Assembly: GCA_965656535.1 (NCBI GenBank)
Contig: CBFHKX010000005.1
Location: 147,438 to 211,437 of the forward strand
Source of the DNA: Lishizhenia sp965656535
GTDB taxonomy: Bacteria; Bacteroidota; Bacteroidia; Flavobacteriales_D; Crocinitomicaceae
Direction: 5' to 3'
Length of the DNA stretch: 64,000 nucleotides
A program made the translations under genes and the position numbers. Within the stretch, counting starts at the first letter, position 1; every line of letters starts with the position of its first letter. The notes under the pieces are model-generated. The model searched no databases and was not told the DNA's origin. It saw only the letters and a list, made by a program, of their open reading frames with translations. Of this stretch, positions 16,837 through 26,118 are shown piece after piece.

Positions 16837-18012
16837 ATGAACGCATATATAGTAACAGGATATAGAACAGCAGTAGGAAAGGCAGGCAAAGGCGCATTTC
16901 GATTTTATCGTCCGGATGAAATGGCTGCAGATATAGTAAAACACATTATGAAAGAAGTTCCTCAGCTGGACCCAGAGCGAATAGATGACGTAATTGTGGG
17001 AAATGCTACACCCGAAGCTGAGCAAGGTTTAAACGTAGGTAGAATGATTTCTTTAATGGGACTAAATACCGTAAAAGTACCGGGTGTAACTGTAAACAGA
17101 TATTGCTCTTCTGGAATTGAAACGATTGCAATGGCTTCAGCAAAGATTAATGCCGGTATGGCAGATTGTATTATTGCTGGAGGTGTAGAATCTATGTCTG
17201 TTATGGCTATGGGTGGTTGGAGAATTGTACCCAGCACCAAACTTGCAAAAGAACACCCAGATTATTATTGGGGAATGGGTTTAACGGCTGAAGCAGTTGC
17301 AAAAAAATATAATGTATCTAGAGAAGATCAAGATGCTTTTGCACTGCACTCGCACGAGAAAGCTCTAAATGCTATTAAAAGTGGAAGGTTTAAAGAGGAT
17401 ATTGTACCAATAGAAATTGAGCACATCTTTTTAGATGAAAATGAGAAAAGACAAGTAAAAAAGTACGTGGTAAACACAGACGAAGGTCCGCGTGCTAGCA
17501 GTACTATGAGTGCAATGGCTAAACTTAAACCCGTATTTGCTCAAGGCGGATCTGTAACAGCCGGTAACTCTTCTCAGACTTCTGACGGTGCAGCATTTTG
17601 CTTAGTAATGTCTGAAAAAATGGTAAAGGAATTGGGCTTGGAACCCGTTGCTCGATTAGCATCTTATGCTGTAGTGGGTGTTGAGCCTAGAATAATGGGA
17701 ATTGGTCCGGTAGACGCTATTCCTAAAGCTATTGCTCAAGCCGGACTTAAGCAAAGTGATATCAATTTATTTGAATTAAATGAAGCTTTTGCTTCTCAAT
17801 CTTTAGCTGTAATTAGAGAAACGAGAATAAATCCGGAAATTGTTAACGTAAACGGTGGAGCAATCAGTTTAGGTCACCCATTAGGTTGCACCGGTGCCAA
17901 GCTAACTGTTCAAATCATGAATGAATTAAAAAAGCGTAAAGAAAAATATGGTGTTGTAACTATGTGTGTAGGATCTGGACAAGGAGCTGCAGGAGTTATA
18001 GAGAAGCTATAA
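16837..18012 (+). CDS. fadA: Acetyl-CoA C-acyltransferase (3-ketoacyl-CoA thiolase)
   Basis: Thiolase performing the last step of beta-oxidation, splitting 3-ketoacyl-CoA with CoA. 391 residues, standard length. The nucleophilic Cys is at 90 in NRYCSSGIE; GGAISLGHPLGCTGAK carries the catalytic His, and MCVGSGQGAAG near the C-terminus carries the second Cys. It is transcribed with the fused hydratase/dehydrogenase, 80 bases downstream across an inverted repeat. A strong terminator follows. The symbol is by function; FadI-type naming is equally possible. Confidence 0.92.
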   Translation: MNAYIVTGYRTAVGKAGKGAFRFYRPDEMAADIVKHIMKEVPQLDPERIDDVIVGNATPEAEQGLNVGRMISLMGLNTVKVPGVTVNRYCSSGIETIAMASAKINAGMADCIIAGGVESMSVMAMGGWRIVPSTKLAKEHPDYYWGMGLTAEAVAKKYNVSREDQDAFALHSHEKALNAIKSGRFKEDIVPIEIEHIFLDENEKRQVKKYVVNTDEGPRASSTMSAMAKLKPVFAQGGSVTAGNSSQTSDGAAFCLVMSEKMVKELGLEPVARLASYAVVGVEPRIMGIGPVDAIPKAIAQAGLKQSDINLFELNEAFASQSLAVIRETRINPEIVNVNGGAISLGHPLGCTGAKLTVQIMNELKKRKEKYGVVTMCVGSGQGAAGVIEKL

Positions 18013-18022
18013 AAAAGAATAC

Positions 18023-18053
18023 AAAAAAAGCCGAACAAATTGTTCGGCTTTTT
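18023..18053. terminator. Bidirectional terminator between thiolase and RlmD-like genes
   Basis: GCCGAACA (18030-18037) pairs with TGTTCGGC (18041-18048), flanked by an A-run on the left and a T-run on the right, so it can end transcription from both converging genes. Confidence 0.88.
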
Positions 18054-18063
18054 AATTCAAATT

Positions 18064-19497
18064 TTATTTTTTCAAGAACTTAGCAACAGCCTCAATATGC
18101 CCTGTATGCGGAAATTGATCTACTAACGAAATTTTTTCCATTTCGTAACCTAATTCTTTTAGTGTTTCAGCGTCTCTCGCTTGAGTTCCCGGATTACACG
18201 AAATATAAACAATTCTATTCGCACCTAACTCTACTACTTTATTAAGTGTTTTAGGAGCAATCCCAGCCCTTGGAGGATCTAGAATAATGGTTCCAATCTT
18301 GCCTTTATATTGAGGAAACTCTGCTAAAAATTTCCCTACATCTGCTGCAAAGAATTGAACATTATCTATTTTATTTCTCTTTGCATTTCTTTTAGCATCT
18401 TTAATTGCTTCTTCAACAATGTCTACGCCAATAATTTCTGTATTTTGCGTACGTGTTGATAAGATTTGTCCTATTGTTCCTGTTCCACAGAAAAGATCCA
18501 TTACAACCTCATCCTTCAATGTATTTTCGTCTTCAAATACATAATCCATGGCTTTGTTGTATAAACGCTCTGCCGACTTTGGATTAGTTTGGAAAAAGCT
18601 CTCCATACTTATTTCGAAATCTAACCCCAACAATTCTTCTATCACATGGTTTTCGCCAAATACCAATTCACAATTGCCATTCTCTATCTTTGCTCTATCC
18701 GCAACATTATCATTTATGGTATGCTGAAATCCGGCAACTCTATTCCCCATCAACTCTTTTAGAAACGTGCCAGCAGCAGCAACATCGAACTGTTCTAAAC
18801 CAACGCTGGAGGTTACTAAATTTACCAATAATTGATCTTGTTTAAATGACTTTCTAACCACAATGTGCCTAAAAAAACCTTCTTTCTTTGGCGGGTGCCA
18901 AGCTGATAAGCCCGTACTTTGTAAATAATCTCTAAACTGATGGAGTTTATTTTCCCACTCGGCATCAAATAAACCGGATTCTTTATGCAACGACTCTACC
19001 TTCCACCAAGTACCTCTGTGTTTAAAACCTAATGCAAAAGCATCATCTATTTCTTCCTCCGTAAAAACATCGTGTTCAATACAAGAAAAGCTGTATTCCA
19101 TTTTATTGCGGTAATTAAAATGGTTAGGAGATGAAATAAAAGAATCAAACTTATCTTCAATGTCTCGTATATTTCCCAATCGCTTATAAACATCTAACGT
19201 AGTTTCCTTCTTTAGCTCTTCCTGTTTACTCGGTGGAACATGTATGTACGGAGCACCACTAATTTCTTGATAGGGTACTTTTACCTCATCCTTAGAGCGC
19301 TCAATTACTTTAAGTAATTTACACTCCGCAAATTTCTTTCGTTTTTTACTTACTCTTGCCAACACCTTTTGACCAGGAAAAGTATTTTGCACAAACAAAA
19401 CATACTCTCCATTATCAGTCTTCAGTTTAGCAACGCCATTCCCACCGAATGCGAATCCAGTAATATCTAACTCTAAAACGTCGGCTCTTTTAATCAA
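18064..19497 (-). CDS. rlmD: RlmD/RumA-type 23S rRNA (uracil-C5)-methyltransferase
   Basis: SAM-dependent RNA m5U methyltransferase, 477 residues. An N-terminal TRAM-like domain (about 1-65) is followed by the central RNA-binding part and a catalytic Rossmann domain with MDLFCGTGTIG, DPPRAG and the nucleophile motif ISCNPG near 430. The cysteine cluster that holds the [4Fe-4S] in E. coli RlmD (CxxxxxCGGC) is not seen: the matching stretch reads VPYQEISGAPYIHVP. It may therefore be a cluster-less relative, and the target uridine is uncertain. The apparent start is a TTG, so the exact N-terminus is uncertain. Confidence 0.82.
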   Translation of the reverse strand: MIKRADVLELDITGFAFGGNGVAKLKTDNGEYVLFVQNTFPGQKVLARVSKKRKKFAECKLLKVIERSKDEVKVPYQEISGAPYIHVPPSKQEELKKETTLDVYKRLGNIRDIEDKFDSFISSPNHFNYRNKMEYSFSCIEHDVFTEEEIDDAFALGFKHRGTWWKVESLHKESGLFDAEWENKLHQFRDYLQSTGLSAWHPPKKEGFFRHIVVRKSFKQDQLLVNLVTSSVGLEQFDVAAAGTFLKELMGNRVAGFQHTINDNVADRAKIENGNCELVFGENHVIEELLGLDFEISMESFFQTNPKSAERLYNKAMDYVFEDENTLKDEVVMDLFCGTGTIGQILSTRTQNTEIIGVDIVEEAIKDAKRNAKRNKIDNVQFFAADVGKFLAEFPQYKGKIGTIILDPPRAGIAPKTLNKVVELGANRIVYISCNPGTQARDAETLKELGYEMEKISLVDQFPHTGHIEAVAKFLKK

Positions 19498-19574
19498 AAT
19501 ATAATTTTTTAAGGTAAACTACGTACACGGCTGTATTCCGATCAATACGTTAAGGGCTGTAAATCAGTTTTCTT

Positions 19575-20351
19575 TTAAAGTGGTCCTCTAATAATTCCTT
19601 TATCACTTTCTTTGATAAATTGAATTACTTGATTTTTTATGTCTGAATCTGGCAATTCTGCTTGAATTGCTTCTAGACCTTTAGAAACGTTATTGTTTTG
19701 AATGTATAGAATTCTATATATGTCTTCAACAGTTTTGACTTGTTCATCAGAGAATCCACGTCTTCGTAACCCTACGGCGTTAATACCCGCATAAGTTAAC
19801 GGCTCTCTGGCAGCCCTTACGAATGGAGGAATATTTTTACGAATCAACGAAGCTCCACCTACAAACGCATGAGCTCCAATTCTGGTAAATTGCTGAGCAG
19901 CAGCTTTACCCTCAATTATTACAAAATCTTCAATTGTAACATGTCCAGATAACCCAACATAATTTGCCAAAATGACGTTGTTACCTAAAATACAATCGTG
20001 TGCAACATGAACATATCCCATTAGCAAACAGTTATCTCCAACAACTGTTTTCATTTTATCTACAGTACCTCTGTGGATAGTAACACATTCTCTAATCTTT
20101 GTATTATTTCCAATTTCTACAGTCGTGTATTCTCCTCCAAATTTTAAATCTTGAGGTATCACACCTAATACAGAACCGGGGTAAACTTCGCAATCCTCTC
20201 CTATCCTTGTACCTGGATAAATGGTTACATTTGGATGAATTACCGTATTATTTCCGATAACCACATCTTCATAAATAGTTGAAAAAGATGCTATTTTAAC
20301 ATTTTGCCCAATTTGAGCATCTTTAGATACTGAAGCTAAATTGCTAATCAT
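19575..20351 (-). CDS. lpxA: UDP-N-acetylglucosamine O-acyltransferase
   Basis: First step of lipid A synthesis: transfers a 3-hydroxyacyl chain from ACP to UDP-GlcNAc. 258 residues with an N-terminal left-handed beta helix of hexapeptide repeats (many I/V-G-x-N/D patterns), the catalytic-His segment YVHVAHDCILGNN and a C-terminal helical part including GLRRRGFS. Its start overlaps the stop of the lpxC/fabZ gene by one base. It is the last gene of the lipid A run, about 77 bases before the RlmD-like gene. Confidence 0.95.
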   Translation of the reverse strand: MISNLASVSKDAQIGQNVKIASFSTIYEDVVIGNNTVIHPNVTIYPGTRIGEDCEVYPGSVLGVIPQDLKFGGEYTTVEIGNNTKIRECVTIHRGTVDKMKTVVGDNCLLMGYVHVAHDCILGNNVILANYVGLSGHVTIEDFVIIEGKAAAQQFTRIGAHAFVGGASLIRKNIPPFVRAAREPLTYAGINAVGLRRRGFSDEQVKTVEDIYRILYIQNNNVSKGLEAIQAELPDSDIKNQVIQFIKESDKGIIRGPL

Positions 20352-21748
20352 TATGCTTTGTCTTTAATAACTTGTGCCAGCATTTCTGCTTCCATAACCA
20401 CTACTCCATTCACATAAGCTTTCCCTCCCATATTTACTAATCCTCTACGTATTGGAGAAAGTAGTTTGAGATCAAATACAACTGTATCTCCTGGAATCAC
20501 CTTTTGTTTAAACTTGACATTATCGATCTTCATGAAGTAAGTAGAATATAACTCTGGTTCTTCTACTTGAGAAAGAGCAAAAATACCTCCACATTGCGCC
20601 ATAGCCTCAATTTGAAGCACTCCTGGGAATACAGGATTACCTGGAAAATGACCCGTAAACTGCGGTTCATTCATCGTAATATTCTTCAACCCCGTTATTC
20701 CGTTATCTGAAATATCGATTACTCGATCTACGAGTAAAAATGGATACCTATGTGGTAGAAGCTTTTCAATTTGATTAATGTCGTAAACAGTATTTTTTAA
20801 TTCAAACTTCTTAGGTGCTTTTGCTTGTTTTTTAACTAATGCTTTTAAGACTTTTGCAAACTCTACATTTGAAGCATGACCTGGTCTGGCTGCCAATATA
20901 TGTCCCTTAATTGGCTTACCAACTAATGCAAAATCACCAACAATATCAAGTAATTTATGTCTAGCTGGTTCATTTTGAAAATGCATATCTGTTGTATTCA
21001 AAACTCCTCTCCCAACTATTTCTATGTTTAGATCTTCTTTACCTAAAAGTTTAGCAAGTTTATTTAACTCTTCTTTAGATACATCTTCTCTTTCTACAAG
21101 AACTATGGCGTTGTCTAAATCGCCTCCTTTTATTAGTCCATGAGTAGCAAGATATTCCAATTCATTTAAGAAAACAAAGGTTCTACATGTCGCAATTTCT
21201 TCTTTAAAATCATCTATTTTATACATGCTCGCGTGCTGAGTACCTAATACTTTAGAGCGATAATCAACCATTACTGTTAACCTATATTCTGAATCGGGAA
21301 CGGCTAAGATTTCTGAACCTCTATCTAGATCTTCCCACGGAATATTCTCATCTATAACTAAATACTCTCTATTTGCATTTTGTTCTTCAAAACCTACACT
21401 TTCAATAGCATGAATAAACGGTAGCGAACTTCCGTCCATAATAGGAATTTCTGGTGCGTCTATTTTTATTAGAGCATTATCTACGCTAGAACCCACTAAA
21501 GCAGCCAAAACATGCTCAGTTGTATGTACTTTTGCTCCGTTTTTTTCTAATGTTGTTCCTCGTTCTGTAGAAACAACTAAATCACAATCTGCGTTTATAA
21601 TTGGTTCTCCTTCTATATCTACTCGCTGAAATTTATAACCATGATTCTCTGGTGCTGGACAGATTTCTAATGTAACAGGCTGTCCTGTATGTAATCCAAT
21701 TCCTTTTAATGCTACTGCTGCTTTGAGCGTTCTCTGCTTTTCTGACAT
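20351..21748 (-). CDS. lpxC: Bifunctional UDP-3-O-acyl-GlcNAc deacetylase / 3-hydroxyacyl-ACP dehydratase
   Basis: Fusion typical of Bacteroidota. Residues about 1-300 are LpxC, the committed deacetylase of lipid A synthesis, with zinc/active-site motifs TTEHVLAAL, ARHKLLDIVGD and GHASN; residues about 315-465 are FabZ, a 3-hydroxyacyl-ACP dehydratase, with LLPHRYPFLLVDRV, GHFPGNPVFPGV and QIEAMAQCGG. The fusion places two enzymes competing for 3-hydroxyacyl-ACP, one for lipid A and one for fatty acids, under one translation start. It is 13 bases downstream of lpxD. Confidence 0.96.
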   Translation of the reverse strand: MSEKQRTLKAAVALKGIGLHTGQPVTLEICPAPENHGYKFQRVDIEGEPIINADCDLVVSTERGTTLEKNGAKVHTTEHVLAALVGSSVDNALIKIDAPEIPIMDGSSLPFIHAIESVGFEEQNANREYLVIDENIPWEDLDRGSEILAVPDSEYRLTVMVDYRSKVLGTQHASMYKIDDFKEEIATCRTFVFLNELEYLATHGLIKGGDLDNAIVLVEREDVSKEELNKLAKLLGKEDLNIEIVGRGVLNTTDMHFQNEPARHKLLDIVGDFALVGKPIKGHILAARPGHASNVEFAKVLKALVKKQAKAPKKFELKNTVYDINQIEKLLPHRYPFLLVDRVIDISDNGITGLKNITMNEPQFTGHFPGNPVFPGVLQIEAMAQCGGIFALSQVEEPELYSTYFMKIDNVKFKQKVIPGDTVVFDLKLLSPIRRGLVNMGGKAYVNGVVVMEAEMLAQVIKDKA

Positions 21749-21761
21749 CCTGTAGTTGTAC

Positions 21762-22796
21762 TTATTTATTTTTGATAGTATCTTCTAATTCTCTTAATTT
21801 TTGAAGTATATATGGTAATTTTCTAAATCCAAAATACGACTTCTTAAAATCTTCTATATCTATACCTGGTGAGCCCATAAGTATACGATCTGATTTTTTA
21901 ATATTTCCTGGTATTCCAGATTGTGCAACTACACTTGTGCGATCTGCGACTTTTATATGTCCTGAAATTCCTGCTTGACCACCAACCATAACGTTTTCTC
22001 CTATTTTAGCAGAACCTGCTACACCAGCCTGGGCAGCAAAAGCAGAATTCTTTCCAATCTCAACGTTGTGTGCGATGTGTACCAGATTATCGAGTTTTAC
22101 TCCTTTTCTTAGGATAGTTGAACCAAGTGTAGCTCTGTCTATCGTTGCATTAGAACCAATTTCTACGTTATCTTCAAGAATCACATTTCCTATTTGAGGA
22201 ACTTTTTGAAAATCACCGTTTTCATCTGGTGCAAAACCAAAACCATCTGCTCCAACAATACAGCCCGAGTGTAAAATACAATTTTCACCTACAACACAAT
22301 CTGCGTAAACAGATGCACCAGGATGAACCGTTGTATTATCTCCAATTACGGTATTATCTCCAATATAAGCGTTTGGATAGATTTTAACATTATCGCCTAT
22401 CTTTGCTCCGTCTCCAATATATGCAAAAGCACCAAGGTAAATATCTTTACCAATAGTCGCCGTCTCACTTATAAAAGAAGGTTGCTCTATCTTTGGCTGC
22501 TTTGTACGCATTTGATTGTACACTTCTAACAATTTAGCAAAACAAGCGTACGCATCCTCTACTTTGATAAGAGTTAATGAGCTAGGTAGCTCTTTAGACG
22601 GTTTAAACTCTTTTCCGACAATCGCAATTGAAGCTTTCGTCGTATAAATATACTCTGCATACTTCATATTTGCCAAGAAAGATAATGTGCCTACTTCTCC
22701 CTCTTCTATTTTAGACAAACCACTAACCTCAACGTCTTTGTTGCCAACTACTTCTCCGTCAATGATGCCTGCTATTTGCTCAGCGGTAAACTTCAT
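21762..22796 (-). CDS. lpxD: UDP-3-O-(3-hydroxyacyl)glucosamine N-acyltransferase
   Basis: Third lipid A step: N-acylates UDP-3-O-acylglucosamine. 344 residues: an N-terminal uridine-binding domain (about 1-100), then a long left-handed beta helix with repeated IGDN/IGEN hexads, the catalytic-His segment LVHIAHNVEIG and a short C-terminal helix. It follows the HD-domain gene after 61 bases and leads the lpxC/fabZ-lpxA group; length and motifs are normal. Confidence 0.95.
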   Translation of the reverse strand: MKFTAEQIAGIIDGEVVGNKDVEVSGLSKIEEGEVGTLSFLANMKYAEYIYTTKASIAIVGKEFKPSKELPSSLTLIKVEDAYACFAKLLEVYNQMRTKQPKIEQPSFISETATIGKDIYLGAFAYIGDGAKIGDNVKIYPNAYIGDNTVIGDNTTVHPGASVYADCVVGENCILHSGCIVGADGFGFAPDENGDFQKVPQIGNVILEDNVEIGSNATIDRATLGSTILRKGVKLDNLVHIAHNVEIGKNSAFAAQAGVAGSAKIGENVMVGGQAGISGHIKVADRTSVVAQSGIPGNIKKSDRILMGSPGIDIEDFKKSYFGFRKLPYILQKLRELEDTIKNK

Positions 22797-22857
22797 GGTT
22801 CAAAAATATAAAAACAAAGCGTTTAAATTTCTTTCGCGCCTTGGAGTTTTGCACAAT

Positions 22858-24117
22858 TTATTGTTTTCCCTTTCTTATTTCAACGGGGTAACAGAGGTAA
22901 TACTTTTCTACAGGCTCAGAAAGAGCAGAAATATTTAAATTATCCGACGCCTTGCTCACATCCAATACTTTTCCATTTTTATAGACTAAATTAATGTTTT
23001 CTTTAAAGGTGTTGTAAGCGTTGTTCACCAACTTATTCGTGTATACAAAGTAGGCTGATTCTTCTTCAGAAATTCCGAAAAGACTTTGCGCCATTTGACG
23101 TTCTAAGGCTAACCTATCTGGACCAAAAGGCTCCTTACTTACTTCAATTTTAAACAAATTCCTATGTACTAAACCTTTTGAAAGTAATGAAAGAACTGGA
23201 TCTTTATGTGTTTGCCAAACCTTTATTGCACCCATAATATCATAATCATCTAGCGCTGCAAAAGCATTCAAAATATCGGGATCTTGTTCGAAATCTTTAA
23301 GCGTAATGCGTTTTGACAAAAACAACAGTAAGGCTGGAGACGCAAAAACAGTTTCTCCACTATGCACTAAAACCTTAGCTCTCCTCAAAATATTAATCAA
23401 CATATGCTCGGCAGCCACAACCGTTTTATGTAAATAAACTTGCCAATACATTAACCTTCTGGCAACAATAAATTTTTCTACAGAGTAAATTCCTTTTTCC
23501 TCTAGTACTAATTTATTATCTACCACATTAAGCATTTCAATAATCCTATCTGAACCGATAACCCCTTCAGAAACACCCGTATAAAAACTATCTCGGTTAA
23601 GGTAATCCATCCTATCCATATCAAGTTGACTAGAAACCAATTGATGCAGAAACGGTTTTTCGTAATCATTTTCAAAAACACGTAACGCTCCGTCCAATGC
23701 TCCGCCGAATTCCTTGGATAAACGTTCAATAAAAAAGGAAGAAATAGCCTCGTGAGAAACACCTGAAACAATATCGTGCTCTAAAGTATGACTGTATGGT
23801 CCATGACCAATATCATGCAATAATATTGCAATTAAGACAGCCGTTTCTTCTTCTTTTGAAATAGTATGTCCTTTTTTACGAATAGTTGCAATTGCTTTAC
23901 CCATTAAATGAGTAGCACCTACCGCGTGATGAAAACGAGTGTGGTTAGCTCCAGGATAAACCATAGAAGTTAATCCTAATTGTTTAATTCGTCTCAAACG
24001 CTGAAAATATGGATGCTCGATTAAATCGAAAATTATATCATCAGGAATCGAAATAAAACCATAAACCGGATCGTTTATAATTTTCTTTTTGTTATTTGTG
24101 CCTAAAATCGGGTTCAA
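22858..24117 (-). CDS. HD-domain metal-dependent phosphohydrolase
   Basis: 419-residue HD-superfamily protein resembling dGTPase/SAMHD1-like hydrolases. The metal-binding His residues lie in RFHHAVGATHLMGKA and the HD pair in LLHDIGHGPYSHTLEHD; MDRMDYLNRDSFYTGV also follows the family pattern. It is a frequent neighbour of lpxD in Bacteroidota, though no role in lipid A synthesis is established to my knowledge. The apparent start is a TTG just before a KKKIINDPVYG segment typical of the N-terminus; the true initiation codon is uncertain. Substrate unknown. Confidence 0.85.
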   Translation of the reverse strand: MNPILGTNNKKKIINDPVYGFISIPDDIIFDLIEHPYFQRLRRIKQLGLTSMVYPGANHTRFHHAVGATHLMGKAIATIRKKGHTISKEEETAVLIAILLHDIGHGPYSHTLEHDIVSGVSHEAISSFFIERLSKEFGGALDGALRVFENDYEKPFLHQLVSSQLDMDRMDYLNRDSFYTGVSEGVIGSDRIIEMLNVVDNKLVLEEKGIYSVEKFIVARRLMYWQVYLHKTVVAAEHMLINILRRAKVLVHSGETVFASPALLLFLSKRITLKDFEQDPDILNAFAALDDYDIMGAIKVWQTHKDPVLSLLSKGLVHRNLFKIEVSKEPFGPDRLALERQMAQSLFGISEEESAYFVYTNKLVNNAYNTFKENINLVYKNGKVLDVSKASDNLNISALSEPVEKYYLCYPVEIRKGKQ

Positions 24118-24162
24118 ATCAATACTTTTAAATACTTTTTGTAAAGCTAAAAAATAAATACA

Positions 24163-25704
24163 ATGCAGACTAAAATACTTTGGGCAGACGACGAAATAGA
24201 ATTACTCAAACCTCACATTATGTTCTTAGAACAAAAAGGCTATACCGTAATCACAGTTAATAATGGTGGAGAAGCAATAGAAAAATGCAATACAAATGAC
24301 TTTGACATTGTTTTTTTAGATGAAAATATGCCCGGAATAAACGGATTAGAAGCATTAGATAGAATAAAAGAGAAACACCCTTTACTGCCAATTGTAATGA
24401 TTACGAAGAGTGAAGAAGAAAGCATAATGGAAGAAGCTATTGGTGGTAAAATTGCTGATTATCTTATAAAACCAGTAAATCCAAATCAAATTCTACTAAG
24501 CCTAAAAAAGAACTTAAATCAAAGTACTTTAGTTTCGCAAAAAACAAACAGCAACTATCAACAAGAATTTAGGCAAATTGGAATGGATTTATCTGGAAGA
24601 CCTGATAAAGACGAATGGATAGCCCTTTACAATAAGCTAGTATACTGGGAGCTAGAATTAGAAAAAACAGAAGATCAAGGAATGAAAGAAATCCTTGAAA
24701 TGCAAAAAAATGAAGCGAACAACCTTTTTACACGTTTTATTGAAAACAACTATTTAGAATGGTTAAATGGAACTGAAGATGCTCCACAAATGCTTCATAC
24801 CTTAATCAAAGAAAAGGTTGCAAAAGAAATGGATGAACCGCTTTTCTTTATTGTAATTGATAATTTACGTTTTGATCAATGGAAAACCTTACAACCTTTG
24901 ATTAGCAAATACTTTTCAGTAGCCCAAGAAGAAACCATTTTTAGTATACTTCCAACAGCTACGCACTATGCTAGAAACGCTTTGTTTTCTGGACTAATGC
25001 CTTCTGAAATTGCAAAAAAACATCCTGATTTATGGCTAAACGAAGAAGAAGAAGGAGGTAAGAACATGCACGAAAAAGAATTACTAGCTGCTAACCTTAA
25101 GCGTTTGGGTAAAACAGGTTCTTTTTCGTACAATAAAATAACAAACCTAGAAAAAGGGAAAAAACTTGCAGACAACTTTAACCAACTTTTGTCTAATGAC
25201 TTAAACGTAATTGTCTACAATTTTGTAGATATGCTGAGTCATGCCAGAACTGAGATGGAAGTTATCAGAGAGTTAGCAGATGACGAAAGTGCCTACCGAT
25301 CAATAACCCTTAGTTGGTTTGAACATTCTCCACTTTTTGATATATTTAAAAAAATAGCAGACAAAGGTATTAAGGTAGTATTAACCACAGATCATGGAAC
25401 CGTGAGGGTACAAGATCCTATTAAAATTGTTGGCGACAGAAATACAAATACGAATCTAAGATACAAAACTGGCAGAAACTTAGACTACAAAGCAAAAGAC
25501 GTGTTTACCGTTAAATACCCTGAAGAAGCTTTTTTACCAAAAGGCAGCTTAAGCGCAGAATTTGTTTTTGCTAAAGAAAAAGATTTCTTTGTTTATCCGA
25601 ACAACTACAACCATTTCGTAAACTATTATAAAGATACGTTTCAACATGGCGGAATTAGCTTAGAAGAACTACTTATCCCCTACGTTGTTTTAAAATCAAA
25701 ATAA
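24163..25704 (+). CDS. porX: PorX-type response regulator with PglZ domain
   Basis: T9SS-associated response regulator, 513 residues. The receiver domain (about 1-120) keeps the acidic pocket (WADDE), the phospho-acceptor Asp at 53 (FLDENMPG) and Lys in LIKPVNP. The C-terminal half is a PglZ/alkaline-phosphatase-like domain with VIDNLRFDQW, PTATHYARNA, LTTDHGT and a final GGISLEELLIP. In Porphyromonas PorX works with sensor PorY and sigma factor SigP to control type IX secretion genes. It is divergent from the HD/lipid A operon with a 45-base spacer, and tsaE follows directly on its stop codon. Confidence 0.92.
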   Translation: MQTKILWADDEIELLKPHIMFLEQKGYTVITVNNGGEAIEKCNTNDFDIVFLDENMPGINGLEALDRIKEKHPLLPIVMITKSEEESIMEEAIGGKIADYLIKPVNPNQILLSLKKNLNQSTLVSQKTNSNYQQEFRQIGMDLSGRPDKDEWIALYNKLVYWELELEKTEDQGMKEILEMQKNEANNLFTRFIENNYLEWLNGTEDAPQMLHTLIKEKVAKEMDEPLFFIVIDNLRFDQWKTLQPLISKYFSVAQEETIFSILPTATHYARNALFSGLMPSEIAKKHPDLWLNEEEEGGKNMHEKELLAANLKRLGKTGSFSYNKITNLEKGKKLADNFNQLLSNDLNVIVYNFVDMLSHARTEMEVIRELADDESAYRSITLSWFEHSPLFDIFKKIADKGIKVVLTTDHGTVRVQDPIKIVGDRNTNTNLRYKTGRNLDYKAKDVFTVKYPEEAFLPKGSLSAEFVFAKEKDFFVYPNNYNHFVNYYKDTFQHGGISLEELLIPYVVLKSK

Positions 25705-26118
25705 ATGAAATTTGAATCAGTAGAACTAGCTAACCTAGACAAAGTTGCTGAGGCGCTTAAGCATTTCCTAGACAAGCACACTTGTTTTGCATTTAATGCA
25801 CCAATGGGTTCTGGTAAAACGACTTTCATTTCTACTTTTTTAAAATGCTTAGGCGTAGAAGAAACGATTGCATCTCCTACTTTTGGGTACGTCAAAGAAT
25901 ATCATTCTGATTTTGACACCGTATATCATTTTGATGTATACCGCTTGGAAAATGACATGGAAGCCTATGATATTGGTATGGATGAATATTTAGAGTCTGG
26001 AAGTATTTGCTTAATTGAATGGCCAGAAAAAATACAGAACCTTTTGCCCGAAAATACCGTATGGATAGACATACAGGTAGAAGACGACATGAGTAGAACG
26101 TTTGAAATTACATTATGA
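25705..26118 (+). CDS. tsaE: tRNA threonylcarbamoyladenosine biosynthesis ATPase TsaE
   Basis: Small P-loop ATPase supporting the TsaB-TsaD complex in t6A37 tRNA modification. 137 residues with Walker A APMGSGKTTF (about 32-41), SPTFGYVKEY and HFDVYRL, and the IEWPEK segment near 108. It starts directly after the porX stop codon and overlaps ald by 4 bases (ATGA), so the three genes form an operon. A threonylcarbamoyl-AMP synthase of the same pathway lies 1.3 kb downstream. Confidence 0.93.
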   Translation: MKFESVELANLDKVAEALKHFLDKHTCFAFNAPMGSGKTTFISTFLKCLGVEETIASPTFGYVKEYHSDFDTVYHFDVYRLENDMEAYDIGMDEYLESGSICLIEWPEKIQNLLPENTVWIDIQVEDDMSRTFEITL

